From NCBI GenBank assembly GCA_963677655.1, contig OY782088.1: DNA of 64,000 bases. One strand, written 5' to 3'. Numbering within the stretch: position 1 is the stretch's first letter; each line of letters opens with the position of its first letter. The notes beneath the pieces were generated by a model that worked only from the letters and a program-made list of their open reading frames with translations, did not search any database and was not told the origin of the DNA. Both the position numbers and the translations under genes were made by a program. The DNA comes from Saccharicrinis sp963677655. Lineage in GTDB: Bacteria > Bacteroidota > Bacteroidia > Bacteroidales > Marinilabiliaceae. Below, one piece after another: positions 17,550 to 26,027 of the stretch.

Positions 17550-17580
17550 TTTGTGGCTTTTAATAAAAGCACTATTTTTG
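17550..17580 (+). promoter_or_regulatory. Promoter of hisIE
   Basis: TTTG at 17550-17553 and TATTTTTG at 17573-17580 are separated by exactly 19 bases. This is a perfect match to the Bacteroidota TTTG-N19-TAnnTTTG promoter. It implies that hisIE is expressed from its own start (near 17587) in addition to any read-through from hisHAF. Confidence 0.8.
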
Positions 17581-17613
17581 CAAAAAATATTACAATAACA
17601 TACAAATAATCAA

Positions 17614-18213
17614 ATGGATATCAATTTTGATAAGTTAGGAAACGGTTTAGTGCCGGCAATTATTCAAGATGCAGAAACCAGTAAAGTATTAATGCTTGGT
17701 TTTATGAATCAAGAAGCTTTTGAGAAAACTGAAAAGGAAGGAAAAGTAACATTTTTTAGTCGTACCAAGAACAGACTTTGGACTAAAGGTGAAGAATCTG
17801 GTAATTTTTTGAATGTAGTATCCATTGCTGTTGATTGTGATAATGATACTTTATTGATAAAAGTAAATCCAGTAGGCCCGGTTTGTCATAAAGGAACTGA
17901 TACTTGTTGGGCAGAGACTAATGAGCCGAATCCTGTAATGTTTTTATCTTACTTACAAGATTTTATAGATAAGCGTAAAGAGGAAATGCCTGAAGGATCA
18001 TATACAACTTCTTTATTTCAAAAAGGTACAAGAAAGATTACTCAAAAAGTAGGAGAAGAGGCTGTTGAAACAATTATTGGAGCAATGGCTAATGATGATG
18101 AGAACTTCTTGTATGAGGGAGCTGACTTACTATATCATTTAACTGTATTATTAACACATAAAGGATATCGTATTGAAGATCTTGCAAAAGAATTAATGAA
18201 AAGACATAAATAA
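17614..18213 (+). CDS. hisIE: Bifunctional phosphoribosyl-AMP cyclohydrolase / phosphoribosyl-ATP pyrophosphatase
   Basis: This 199-residue fusion catalyses steps 2 and 3 of histidine synthesis. Residues ~1-105 are the HisI domain, with MLGFMNQEAF, FFSRTKNRLWTKGEESGN, VDCDNDTLL and the zinc-binding region CHKGTDTCW. Residues ~110-199 are the HisE all-alpha NTP-pyrophosphatase domain, with TQKVGEEAVETIIGA and the metal-binding EGADLLYHL. It lies 140 bases after hisF and has its own strong promoter. It is convergent with a histidine kinase 38 bases downstream. Confidence 0.96.
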   Translation: MDINFDKLGNGLVPAIIQDAETSKVLMLGFMNQEAFEKTEKEGKVTFFSRTKNRLWTKGEESGNFLNVVSIAVDCDNDTLLIKVNPVGPVCHKGTDTCWAETNEPNPVMFLSYLQDFIDKRKEEMPEGSYTTSLFQKGTRKITQKVGEEAVETIIGAMANDDENFLYEGADLLYHLTVLLTHKGYRIEDLAKELMKRHK

Positions 18214-18251
18214 GAACTTAATATTGAGATAGGAGTGTGGAAGCTCTTATC

Positions 18252-20528
18252 TCATTTTTTTTTCTCAGTAGGCAATATTATTGTAAATTCTGATCCTTTT
18301 TCAACCTCACTAACTACCTCTATACTTCCGTTGTTTAACTCAATCATTTCTTTTGAAAGAGATAAACCTAAACCCGTTCCTTTCTCGTGTGCAGTGCCAT
18401 TAGTTGATAAAAATTCATCTAAATTAAATAGTATTTTTAGTTTTTCTTCACGAATACCCACGCCATAATCTCTTATTAATATTGTGGTTGTATTATCAGC
18501 ATTGTTATTTACAGAACAAATAATTTGCGAATTAGGATGTGAAAACTTAATTGCATTATGTAATAAATTTCTTAGAACAAACTTTATCATTTCCTGATCA
18601 ACAAAAGCATAGTCATTATCAGATACGGTAAAATTGATTGTTATATTTTTGTTTCTGGCCAGAGATTTTAATGAAAGTACCGATTCATGAATGATTGATC
18701 CTAAATGAATTTTACATGGTTTTGCCTGTAATTGTCCCAATTGAGATTTAGCCCACGTTAATAAGTCTTCAAGAAGTTTATAGGTTTGCTCACTTGCTTC
18801 AACAATTTTTGAAATGAATTCTTTAACTTCAGTTTCAGATAAACTATCAAGGTTATTATCAAGGATGGTACTAAAGCCTAAAATAGCATTAAAAGGATTT
18901 CTAATATCATGAGCAATTACAGAGAAAAGTTTATCCTTAGTATTATTCAGTTTCTTTAATTTCTTTTCACTGGATTTAAGCTCTTCCTCCATCTTATGTC
19001 TTTCAGTAATATCAATTACTAAACCAACTATTTCTGTTACTTTTCCATCTTTTATAGTTATTGGAGCAGTAAATAGTTCTGCCCAAAATATTGAACCATT
19101 TTTTCTTTTTATTTTTCGCTGAACATTTATTTGTTTAATTGTTCCATTAAATAACCCTTCAAAGTTTTGTTTTGCTTCTTTTGATTGTTCAGGATTCAAA
19201 ACTTTAAAGTAGTTCAAAGTAGTAATGTCCTCTTTTATTTTGAGCATCTCAATTAGCTTGGAGTTTGCCATTAAGATATCTCCTTTGATGTTTAAGACGG
19301 AAATACCAATTAAACCATTATCAAAAATAGCATTAAGTTTATTTTTTTGTTCTTCAAGCTGTATTTCTGTGTTTTTTAATCTTGTAAAATCCATTCCTAC
19401 AGATTGATATTCAACAATTTTTCCTTTTGTATTAAATAGGGCTCTATCAATCCATTTCTGCCATTGGATTTCCCCATCATGACTCTTTATTTTTTGCTGA
19501 TATTCAACAATTGGATTTTTTGGGGTTAACTTTTTTAAGTTTTCTTTAAATAGGGTATTATCTTCTTTATTAAAAAGGTCAAATATGTTCTTGCTAATAA
19601 TATTTTCAGGTACAGTATTGAAATATTCTGCATAATAGCTATTTACATAGCTTATTGTTCCTTTTTTATTAAATCTTCTAATTAATGCAGGGGCATCTTC
19701 AACTAATGAATAGTATCGTTCTTCACTTTCTTGAAGTGCCATAATCGTATTTCTATATTTTGTAATGTCATGTATGTACATGCAGAATCGACCCTCACCT
19801 AAAGGAAAAGATTTAAAGCTTAAATGTTTTTCCAGACTAGGGCATTTAAGTTCAAAGATTTGTTTAGATGTTTTTAAATCATCTACTTTAGAATAGATAT
19901 GTTGAAATTCAGGAAGGAAGCTTCTAACTGTCATTCCAGTAATGCCAAGTTTGTTAAAGACCTCTGCGGCAATCGGATTTGCCTTTATTGTCATTAGATC
20001 TTCAAAAATATCATCTTTATAAATTGGCTTAAATAACATTACGCCAACAGGTGCATTGTCAAATAATTCATCAAGTAGAAATTTTTCTTTATGAAATTGT
20101 TCTTCAAGTTCTTTCTTGTATGTAATATCTTCTTTTGTAGCTATAAAACCATCAATTTGTTCATTTACCATTATAGGAGATATTTTAGAACGTTCCCAGA
20201 TGAGTTTACCGGATTTTGTCTTATTCTGAAAAATACCTTCCCATGTAACTCCATTTAAAATGGTGTCCCATAAATTTTTATAGAAAGATGCATCTTGATA
20301 ATCAGACTTTAGAATTCGGGGATTTTGACCAATAGCTTCTTCTTTTGTATACTCATACTTTTCTTCAAATGCATCATTAACATATGTAATGTTTCCTTCT
20401 GCATCTGTAACAACTACAATAGTATCTAGTTTATTTAAAGCTAAAAGAAGCTCTTCATAACATATCATTAGTCTTCCCATTTGTGCGATTTGCCTATACA
20501 ATAACGTAAAATAATATGTTTTCTGCAA
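18252..20528 (-). CDS. Multi-PAS sensor histidine kinase
   Basis: This 758-residue cytoplasmic kinase has no evident transmembrane segment. The true start may be the Met at residue 21 (base 20468, MICYEELLLALNKLD), since the preceding residues look unlike a PAS N-cap. PAS-type domains occupy about 25-145 (with a PAC segment EDITYKKELEEQF), 145-260, 265-390 and 390-515. HisKA follows, with the phospho-acceptor His in FSVIAHDIRNPFNAI. The ATPase domain shows LLHNAIKFSHP, RDYGVGIREEKL and GTGLGLSLSKEM. Multiple PAS sensors without a membrane anchor suggest intracellular redox or ligand sensing. No partner receiver is adjacent. Confidence 0.9.
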   Translation of the reverse strand: MQKTYYFTLLYRQIAQMGRLMICYEELLLALNKLDTIVVVTDAEGNITYVNDAFEEKYEYTKEEAIGQNPRILKSDYQDASFYKNLWDTILNGVTWEGIFQNKTKSGKLIWERSKISPIMVNEQIDGFIATKEDITYKKELEEQFHKEKFLLDELFDNAPVGVMLFKPIYKDDIFEDLMTIKANPIAAEVFNKLGITGMTVRSFLPEFQHIYSKVDDLKTSKQIFELKCPSLEKHLSFKSFPLGEGRFCMYIHDITKYRNTIMALQESEERYYSLVEDAPALIRRFNKKGTISYVNSYYAEYFNTVPENIISKNIFDLFNKEDNTLFKENLKKLTPKNPIVEYQQKIKSHDGEIQWQKWIDRALFNTKGKIVEYQSVGMDFTRLKNTEIQLEEQKNKLNAIFDNGLIGISVLNIKGDILMANSKLIEMLKIKEDITTLNYFKVLNPEQSKEAKQNFEGLFNGTIKQINVQRKIKRKNGSIFWAELFTAPITIKDGKVTEIVGLVIDITERHKMEEELKSSEKKLKKLNNTKDKLFSVIAHDIRNPFNAILGFSTILDNNLDSLSETEVKEFISKIVEASEQTYKLLEDLLTWAKSQLGQLQAKPCKIHLGSIIHESVLSLKSLARNKNITINFTVSDNDYAFVDQEMIKFVLRNLLHNAIKFSHPNSQIICSVNNNADNTTTILIRDYGVGIREEKLKILFNLDEFLSTNGTAHEKGTGLGLSLSKEMIELNNGSIEVVSEVEKGSEFTIILPTEKKK

Positions 20529-20596
20529 TTTTTATATGTACAGATAAGGTGTGTTAATCTAATTGTATGGTATTTTTATTTATTTTGTAAATAAAA

Positions 20597-21814
20597 ATGG
20601 CAAAAGATCGTCAACCACATATTGGTATTTTCGGGAGAAGGAATTATGGGAAAAGTACGCTGATAAATCTATTGGCAGGACAGGAGGTAGCAATAGTTTC
20701 TGATGTAGCAGGAACCACAACAGATCCTGTGAAGAAATCATTTGAAATTACTGGTTTTGGTCCTGTAATATTGATAGATACAGCTGGTTATGATGATGAG
20801 GGTGAATTAGGGCAAAAACGGATTGAAAAAACAGAGAAATCGGTAAAGTTAATTGACCTTGCAATTTTGTTAGTAAGCAATCTTGTTTTTGATGATAAAG
20901 AAAATGCCATAATAAAAAGTTTCAAGGACCATGATGTTCCTTTTATTGTTATTTACAGTAAAAGTGATTTAACTCTTCCAAATGATGAATTTAAAAGTAT
21001 AATACAGAATATTGGGTCATCTGATTTTATTATATTTAATAATACTCAGGATATTACACCAATCGTTAAATCCATAAAGAAAACAATACCAGAATCAGCA
21101 TATACAAACCCATCTTTATTGGGAGATATAGTGAAACATGGTGATATTGTATTGTTAATTACACCCATTGATATTGAAGCTCCTGAGGGAAGGTTAATTT
21201 TGCCTCAGGTTCAGGCAATAAGAGATATAATTGATAATGATGCCGTTTGTATTGTTTTAAAGGAAAGAGAAGTTGATGCTTTCTTACATAAAACAAAAAT
21301 TAAGCCAGCCCTTGCCATAACTGACAGCCAGGTGTTTTTGAAAGCAGATGCATCTATTCCGAAAGATATTCCTTTAACTAGCTTTAGTATCATGCTTGCA
21401 CGATTCAAAGGAGATTTTGCTAATTATTTAAATGGAACTCCGGAAATTTCTAATTTACAGGAAGGTGATAATGTTCTTCTATTGGAATCATGTACTCATC
21501 ATGTTTCATGTAATGATATTGGGCGTTCTAAAATTCCCAGATGGATATCAAATTTTACAGGTAAGCAGCATCATTTCGATGTTGTGTCAGGGTTTGATAA
21601 TTTACCTCAACCTATTGAAAATTTCTCATTGGTAATTCAATGTGGGGGATGTGTTATATCCAGAAAACAATTAATAAATAGATTGAAGCCAGCATTAGAT
21701 GCAGGTATTCCTGTGACCAATTACGGAATGGCTATTGCTTATGTGTTAGGTATTTATCAAAGAGCAGTGGCTCCATTTGTTCAAATTGAAGAATCTTCTA
21801 TGGATTATTTATAG
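20597..21814 (+). CDS. hydF: [FeFe]-hydrogenase H-cluster maturation GTPase
   Basis: HydF is the scaffold on which the di-iron subcluster of [FeFe]-hydrogenase is assembled before transfer to HydA. The N-terminal GTPase domain shows the P-loop GRRNYGKSTL, AGTTTDP, LIDTAGYDDEGELG and the base motif YSKSDL. A dimerisation region and the C-terminal iron-sulfur domain follow, with ligands in LESCTHHVSC and IQCGGCVISRKQL. The 405-residue length is normal. HydE, HydG and the hydrogenase are not in the window, but aspA, often found in hyd maturation loci, lies ~620 bases downstream on the opposite strand. Confidence 0.96.
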   Translation: MAKDRQPHIGIFGRRNYGKSTLINLLAGQEVAIVSDVAGTTTDPVKKSFEITGFGPVILIDTAGYDDEGELGQKRIEKTEKSVKLIDLAILLVSNLVFDDKENAIIKSFKDHDVPFIVIYSKSDLTLPNDEFKSIIQNIGSSDFIIFNNTQDITPIVKSIKKTIPESAYTNPSLLGDIVKHGDIVLLITPIDIEAPEGRLILPQVQAIRDIIDNDAVCIVLKEREVDAFLHKTKIKPALAITDSQVFLKADASIPKDIPLTSFSIMLARFKGDFANYLNGTPEISNLQEGDNVLLLESCTHHVSCNDIGRSKIPRWISNFTGKQHHFDVVSGFDNLPQPIENFSLVIQCGGCVISRKQLINRLKPALDAGIPVTNYGMAIAYVLGIYQRAVAPFVQIEESSMDYL

Positions 21815-21817
21815 AGT

Positions 21818-22363
21818 TTATATTTGTAATAAATTTAACTCGTCGAGGAAGTTTGTTGTTTCAGGAATACTGGCGTCCCATTTTTCATTTTCTATTAAAT
21901 GCTTTTTTAGAATTAAAAAGTAGGTGAGAGGGAATTCGTCCTTTTGCCAAAGTTGCTCGTAATTTAGTAAACCCATGCTTTTAATAAGGCGATCCAGTTC
22001 CTGAATAACTTCCTGATAGAAATGATGGAAGTTACAAATGCTATTAATTAAAGTATTAGCTTCTGTTTCATTAAAGATGTCCTCCAGATAATCTAGCTTA
22101 ATGTGAAGGTTCTTTCCATCTGTAGTACTAATAATTAATTTATACCCACTCGTTTCATGATACCAATCTATCCAACATATGTTTTCTTCATCCCATAGAT
22201 GCGATGGTTCAGAAATAAGGCTTACCATTCCTTTTAATAAATCAAATAACGGATTGCTAACATTAGTTACTTCAAAAGGTACCTTGTGACCACGAATAGT
22301 CAATTCACCCTGAGCTAAACCCTGTGAAACAATATTGTATTTAAACTGTACCTCTTTTTGCAT
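21818..22363 (-). CDS. Hypothetical protein (181 aa)
   Basis: I do not recognise a family. The 181-residue protein is acidic, with no signal peptide or membrane segment. The N-terminal part reads as beta strands (VQFKYNIVSQGLAQGEL, then CWIDWYHETSGYKLIISTT), and the C-terminal third is helical. It contains two cysteines and several Trp residues. It begins 68 bases after aspA on the same strand, so it may be the last gene of that transcript, and its stop is only three bases from the hydF stop. A cytoplasmic binding or accessory protein is the most that can be suggested. Confidence 0.6.
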   Translation of the reverse strand: MQKEVQFKYNIVSQGLAQGELTIRGHKVPFEVTNVSNPLFDLLKGMVSLISEPSHLWDEENICWIDWYHETSGYKLIISTTDGKNLHIKLDYLEDIFNETEANTLINSICNFHHFYQEVIQELDRLIKSMGLLNYEQLWQKDEFPLTYFLILKKHLIENEKWDASIPETTNFLDELNLLQI

Positions 22364-22431
22364 TGATTATTAAAATATTGGTTAAAAATAAGAAAGAAGT
22401 TTTTAAATCATAATAAAATATATAATTAATA

Positions 22432-23865
22432 TTAATCGATGTCTTTTAATCTATATCCTAAACGCAATAACTGCTCTGGTTTAAGTAATGATTGTAATTT
22501 TTCATCATCAGTTAAATTTAATTCATTATTTGCTTCAATTATATTAAACTCTTTATTATTCATTAACCTTGCCAGTTCTGATGCTTTATGATACCCAATG
22601 TATGGTGATAGAGCTGTTGTTATAGATGGATTTTTAAGAATTGTTTCCTCGTCATTTATCTTTTTAAACGTAATATCTTTTAAAATGTTTTCCTTGATTG
22701 TTTTATTGCAACTAATTAATAATTTGATACTGTCTATTAAAGCATGACCTATCATGGGTAAGTATGCATTTAGTTCTAAGCATCCTTGTGCAGATAATGA
22801 GGAGACTATTTGATCATTAGCATATATTTTATGAGCTGCTGATATTACAAATTCCGGGATTACAGGATTTACCTTTCCCGGCATTATAGAACTTCCAACT
22901 TGTTTTTTAGGGATAAATATTTCTCTGTTTTTAAATAAATCTGAACTTAAAAGTCGTAAATCAGATACCATTTTTTCTAAATTCACGGCATGAGCTTTTA
23001 ATGTGGCATGAACTTCAACAAATGTATCAAGGTTAGAAGTAGTATCCGATAAATTTTCAGATCGTGTTATAGGTAATCCAGTTAATCTTTGAAGCTGATT
23101 TACAACTTCCATGATAAAATATGAAGGAATGGAAATTCCTGTTCCTATAGCTCCGCCACCCAGATTTACTTCCTTTATGCGTTCAAAACATTTACTTACC
23201 CTCCACCAATCTCTTGAAAGCGCATTGTTATATGAACTAAAGAGCTTGTCGTAAGAGGATGGAACAGCTGATTGCATCTGAGTATAGGCCTGTCGAAGCT
23301 GATTCCTGGTTTTTCCTTCTGCAAGTTCAAGAGATTGTAAAACCTCATTAATTAGATCATCTAACTCTTTAAATAGGCCAATAACTGCAACTTTTAAAGC
23401 TGTTGGAATTACATCATTAGTAGATTGGAATATATTGGCATGCTCAAAAGGATCGATTTTTGAATAGTTTCCAGGTGCATCATTAAATTTTAGTAATGAT
23501 GCATTGGCAATAATTTCATTAATATTTAAATTGATACTAGTTCCTGCTCCCCCTTGCATTGCAGGAACAATAAAATGATCAAAATATTTCCCCTGACTTA
23601 CCTCTATTGCTGCTTCTGTCATTTTTTCAATTATCTCATTATTAATGAAAGAGATATTTTTATCAGAATATTTTGAGAGAGCAGCTGACTTAAATTTGAA
23701 ATAAGTTTCGTAACAAGCTTGTTTAACTACTCCAATAGCTTTATACCACTCCATGAAAAAAGGAGTATTATCAGGAAAATTATTTTTGGCACGTACCGAA
23801 TGAATGCCATAAAGAGCGTCTTTAGGAATATCAACGGATCCAATAAAATCTTTTTCTGTACGCAT
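22432..23865 (-). CDS. aspA: Aspartate ammonia-lyase
   Basis: AspA interconverts aspartate with fumarate plus ammonia. The 477-residue protein belongs to the fumarase/aspartase superfamily. It has the N-terminal DALYGIHSVRAKNNF, the Thr/Ser-rich AGTSINLNINEI, IFQSTNDVIPTA, and the mobile catalytic signature GSSIMPGKVNP. Aspartase and class II fumarase are hard to separate by eye; the opening GIHSVRA favours aspartase. It lies 48 bases after the sigma-54-type regulator on the same strand. The position near hydF fits the recurring aspA association with H-cluster maturation genes, where it may supply nitrogen or ammonia (inference). Confidence 0.88.
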   Translation of the reverse strand: MRTEKDFIGSVDIPKDALYGIHSVRAKNNFPDNTPFFMEWYKAIGVVKQACYETYFKFKSAALSKYSDKNISFINNEIIEKMTEAAIEVSQGKYFDHFIVPAMQGGAGTSINLNINEIIANASLLKFNDAPGNYSKIDPFEHANIFQSTNDVIPTALKVAVIGLFKELDDLINEVLQSLELAEGKTRNQLRQAYTQMQSAVPSSYDKLFSSYNNALSRDWWRVSKCFERIKEVNLGGGAIGTGISIPSYFIMEVVNQLQRLTGLPITRSENLSDTTSNLDTFVEVHATLKAHAVNLEKMVSDLRLLSSDLFKNREIFIPKKQVGSSIMPGKVNPVIPEFVISAAHKIYANDQIVSSLSAQGCLELNAYLPMIGHALIDSIKLLISCNKTIKENILKDITFKKINDEETILKNPSITTALSPYIGYHKASELARLMNNKEFNIIEANNELNLTDDEKLQSLLKPEQLLRLGYRLKDID

Positions 23866-23913
23866 TAGCTATTATATTTTTGTAGTTTACTTAAGTTAAT
23901 GAAAATATAAATT

Positions 23914-25077
23914 TTATTCTTGAGGATTTGCGTATAGTTTGACATCTGCAGAAGTGATGTTTTGTGGACAAAGAATAATTAATCTCTCAATAACGTTTCT
24001 GAATTCTCTTATGTTACCAGTCCAATTTATCTTTTGAAGTTCTTCTATAGCAGATTCATCAATATTCTTTTTAGATATTCCAAGGTCTTTACAAATATCT
24101 TCATTAAAATGATCAGTAAGTAAAGGAATATCATCCTTACGTTCGTTTAAAGAAGGTACGTGAATAAGAATAACACTTAATCTGTGATACAAGTCTTCAC
24201 GGAAATTACTTTCTTTAATTTCCTCTTTTAAATTTTTATTTGTGGCAGCTAATACACGAACATTAATTTTTATGTCTTTATCACTTCCAACTCTGCTTAT
24301 TACATTTTCTTGTAATGCTCTCAGAACTTTTGCCTGGGCATTGAGACTCATATCCCCAATTTCGTCAAGAAATATTGTACCTCCATTAGCCTGTTCAAAC
24401 TTTCCCTTGCGTTGTTTATGTGCAGATGTAAAGGCTCCTTTTTCATGACCAAAAAGTTCGCTTTCAATTAATTCTGAAGGGATTGCTGCGCAATTGACCT
24501 CCACAAATGGTTGAGATGCCCTATTGCTTTTTTCATGCAGCCAACGTGCTACCAGTTCTTTTCCTGTTCCGTTTTGTCCGGTAATTAAAACCCTTGCATC
24601 GGTAGGTGCAACCTTATCAATCATTTCTTTAACATGATTAATTGGTTCAGATTCGCCTACCATTTCATAGGTTTTACTGACTTTTCTTTTAAGAACCTTG
24701 GTTTCAACAACAAGATCTTTTCGTTCCTGTGCATTTTTTATTGTTACTAGTAATCGATTCAGATCAAGAGGTTTTTCGATAAAATCGTATGCTCCTTTTT
24801 TTATCGCCTCAACAGCTGTGTCAATATTTCCATGACCTGATATCATAATGACTGGAACATCTGAATTTTTACCAACTATAATGTCCAGAACTTCCATACC
24901 ATCCATATTAGGCATTTTAATATCGCATAAAACCAGATCAAACTTATTTTTATCAAAAAGTTCTATTCCTTCCTCTCCATTTTCAGCTAATGAAACTTCA
25001 TGACTTTCGTATTCAAGAATGTCTTTTAAAGTATTTCTAATGCTCTTCTGATCATCAATTACTAGTATTTTTGCCAT
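23914..25077 (-). CDS. Sigma-54-type response regulator lacking the C-terminal DNA-binding domain
   Basis: This NtrC-class protein has an N-terminal receiver domain with phospho-acceptor Asp52 in LVLCDIKMP and Lys102 in FIEKPLD. The AAA+ domain spans about 138-375, with Walker A GQNGTGKE (167-174) and Walker B GGTIFLDEIGD. The sigma-54 contact loop reads GAFTSA (214-219) in place of GAFTGA. The protein ends at residue 387, directly after NIREFRNVIERL and about a dozen further residues. The usual Fis-type helix-turn-helix is therefore absent, and the in-frame stop is unambiguous. It may activate from solution, or act through a partner. It is three bases from ppx. Confidence 0.9.
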   Translation of the reverse strand: MAKILVIDDQKSIRNTLKDILEYESHEVSLAENGEEGIELFDKNKFDLVLCDIKMPNMDGMEVLDIIVGKNSDVPVIMISGHGNIDTAVEAIKKGAYDFIEKPLDLNRLLVTIKNAQERKDLVVETKVLKRKVSKTYEMVGESEPINHVKEMIDKVAPTDARVLITGQNGTGKELVARWLHEKSNRASQPFVEVNCAAIPSELIESELFGHEKGAFTSAHKQRKGKFEQANGGTIFLDEIGDMSLNAQAKVLRALQENVISRVGSDKDIKINVRVLAATNKNLKEEIKESNFREDLYHRLSVILIHVPSLNERKDDIPLLTDHFNEDICKDLGISKKNIDESAIEELQKINWTGNIREFRNVIERLIILCPQNITSADVKLYANPQE

Positions 25078-25080
25078 GCT

Positions 25081-26013
25081 TTAATTTTTTTTGTTTAAAA
25101 TCTGATAAATAGCACCTTCTTTTAAAGCGTAATTACATTGAAAAACCTCTTGAATATTTAATTTCTCAATGGTAAACTTGATGAAAATAGAAGCAAGAAC
25201 AATCATTTCAGCTCTGTGAGATTCCATCTTTTTCATGTTTAAGCGTTCTTCCAAAGTACTGTTAAGGTACTTTTGATGTAGCTTCTCAAAAAGATCCATC
25301 TCTATTTTATAACTGGTTGTTTTTGTTAAATCTAAATGAGGATGTTCTATTACTGCAATCATTGCTGCAATAGTATCGAATGAACCTGAAGAACCAACTA
25401 AACGCGCAATTTTATGTTTTTTAATCTCAGCAAAAAGTAAGTCCAGTTCGTTTGTTATATAATTTTCCAGATTTTTTATCTCTTCAGTTTTAATAGGTTC
25501 AGAAGGTTGAATTAAATCAAGCATTCTGGCTGCACCAATATTAAAACTGTGTTTCCAAACTACTTCATCTTTGTTGGCAATAATAAATTCTGTGCTACCT
25601 CCTCCAATGTCCATTATAAGTACATTGTCTATCCCAATTGGAACAACCTGTTTTACACCATCATAAATAAGTTCTGCTTCTTTATCGCCTTGAATTACGT
25701 TTATATCAAGGTTGTATTTATCTTTTACCTGACTTACAAAAGTCTTGCCATTAGAAGCTGAACGAATTGCAGAGGTTGCAAAACAATTGATCTGCTCTAC
25801 GTTAAATTGTGAAATAGTTTCTAAATGAGTTTCTAAAGCTTTAAATCCCCTTTCAAATGCTTCGGGAGTAATTGTTTTATTGTTAATACCTCCCTTTCCA
25901 AGTTTAGCAGGGTATTTTGTTTCACTAAGAATTGTATAAGTATTATCTTCTTTTACTTCAGCAATTAATAAATTAAAAGTGTTTGTTCCTAAGTCAATAA
26001 TGGCTATTTGCAT
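25081..26013 (-). CDS. ppx: Exopolyphosphatase / pppGpp phosphohydrolase family protein
   Basis: This ASKHA-fold phosphatase hydrolyses polyphosphate ends and/or pppGpp. The 310-residue form lacks the long C-terminal HD-like domain of E. coli Ppx/GppA, which is usual for Bacteroidota. Signatures are the phosphate-1 loop IDLGTNTFNLLIAE, ATSAIRSASNG, the metal/phosphate loop IMDIGGGSTEFII, and GSSGSFDTIAAMI. It lies between the ABC permease (14 bases upstream) and the response regulator (3 bases downstream), pointing to one transcript. A link of polyphosphate or stringent response to the neighbouring regulator is inference only. Confidence 0.92.
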   Translation of the reverse strand: MQIAIIDLGTNTFNLLIAEVKEDNTYTILSETKYPAKLGKGGINNKTITPEAFERGFKALETHLETISQFNVEQINCFATSAIRSASNGKTFVSQVKDKYNLDINVIQGDKEAELIYDGVKQVVPIGIDNVLIMDIGGGSTEFIIANKDEVVWKHSFNIGAARMLDLIQPSEPIKTEEIKNLENYITNELDLLFAEIKKHKIARLVGSSGSFDTIAAMIAVIEHPHLDLTKTTSYKIEMDLFEKLHQKYLNSTLEERLNMKKMESHRAEMIVLASIFIKFTIEKLNIQEVFQCNYALKEGAIYQILNKKN

Positions 26014-26027
26014 ATATGTTATATTAT

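Noticed and set aside
22432..23865. aspA as a class II fumarase
   Set aside because: The N-terminal GIHSVRA pattern and the context near hydF favour aspartase, although motifs alone cannot fully exclude fumarase.
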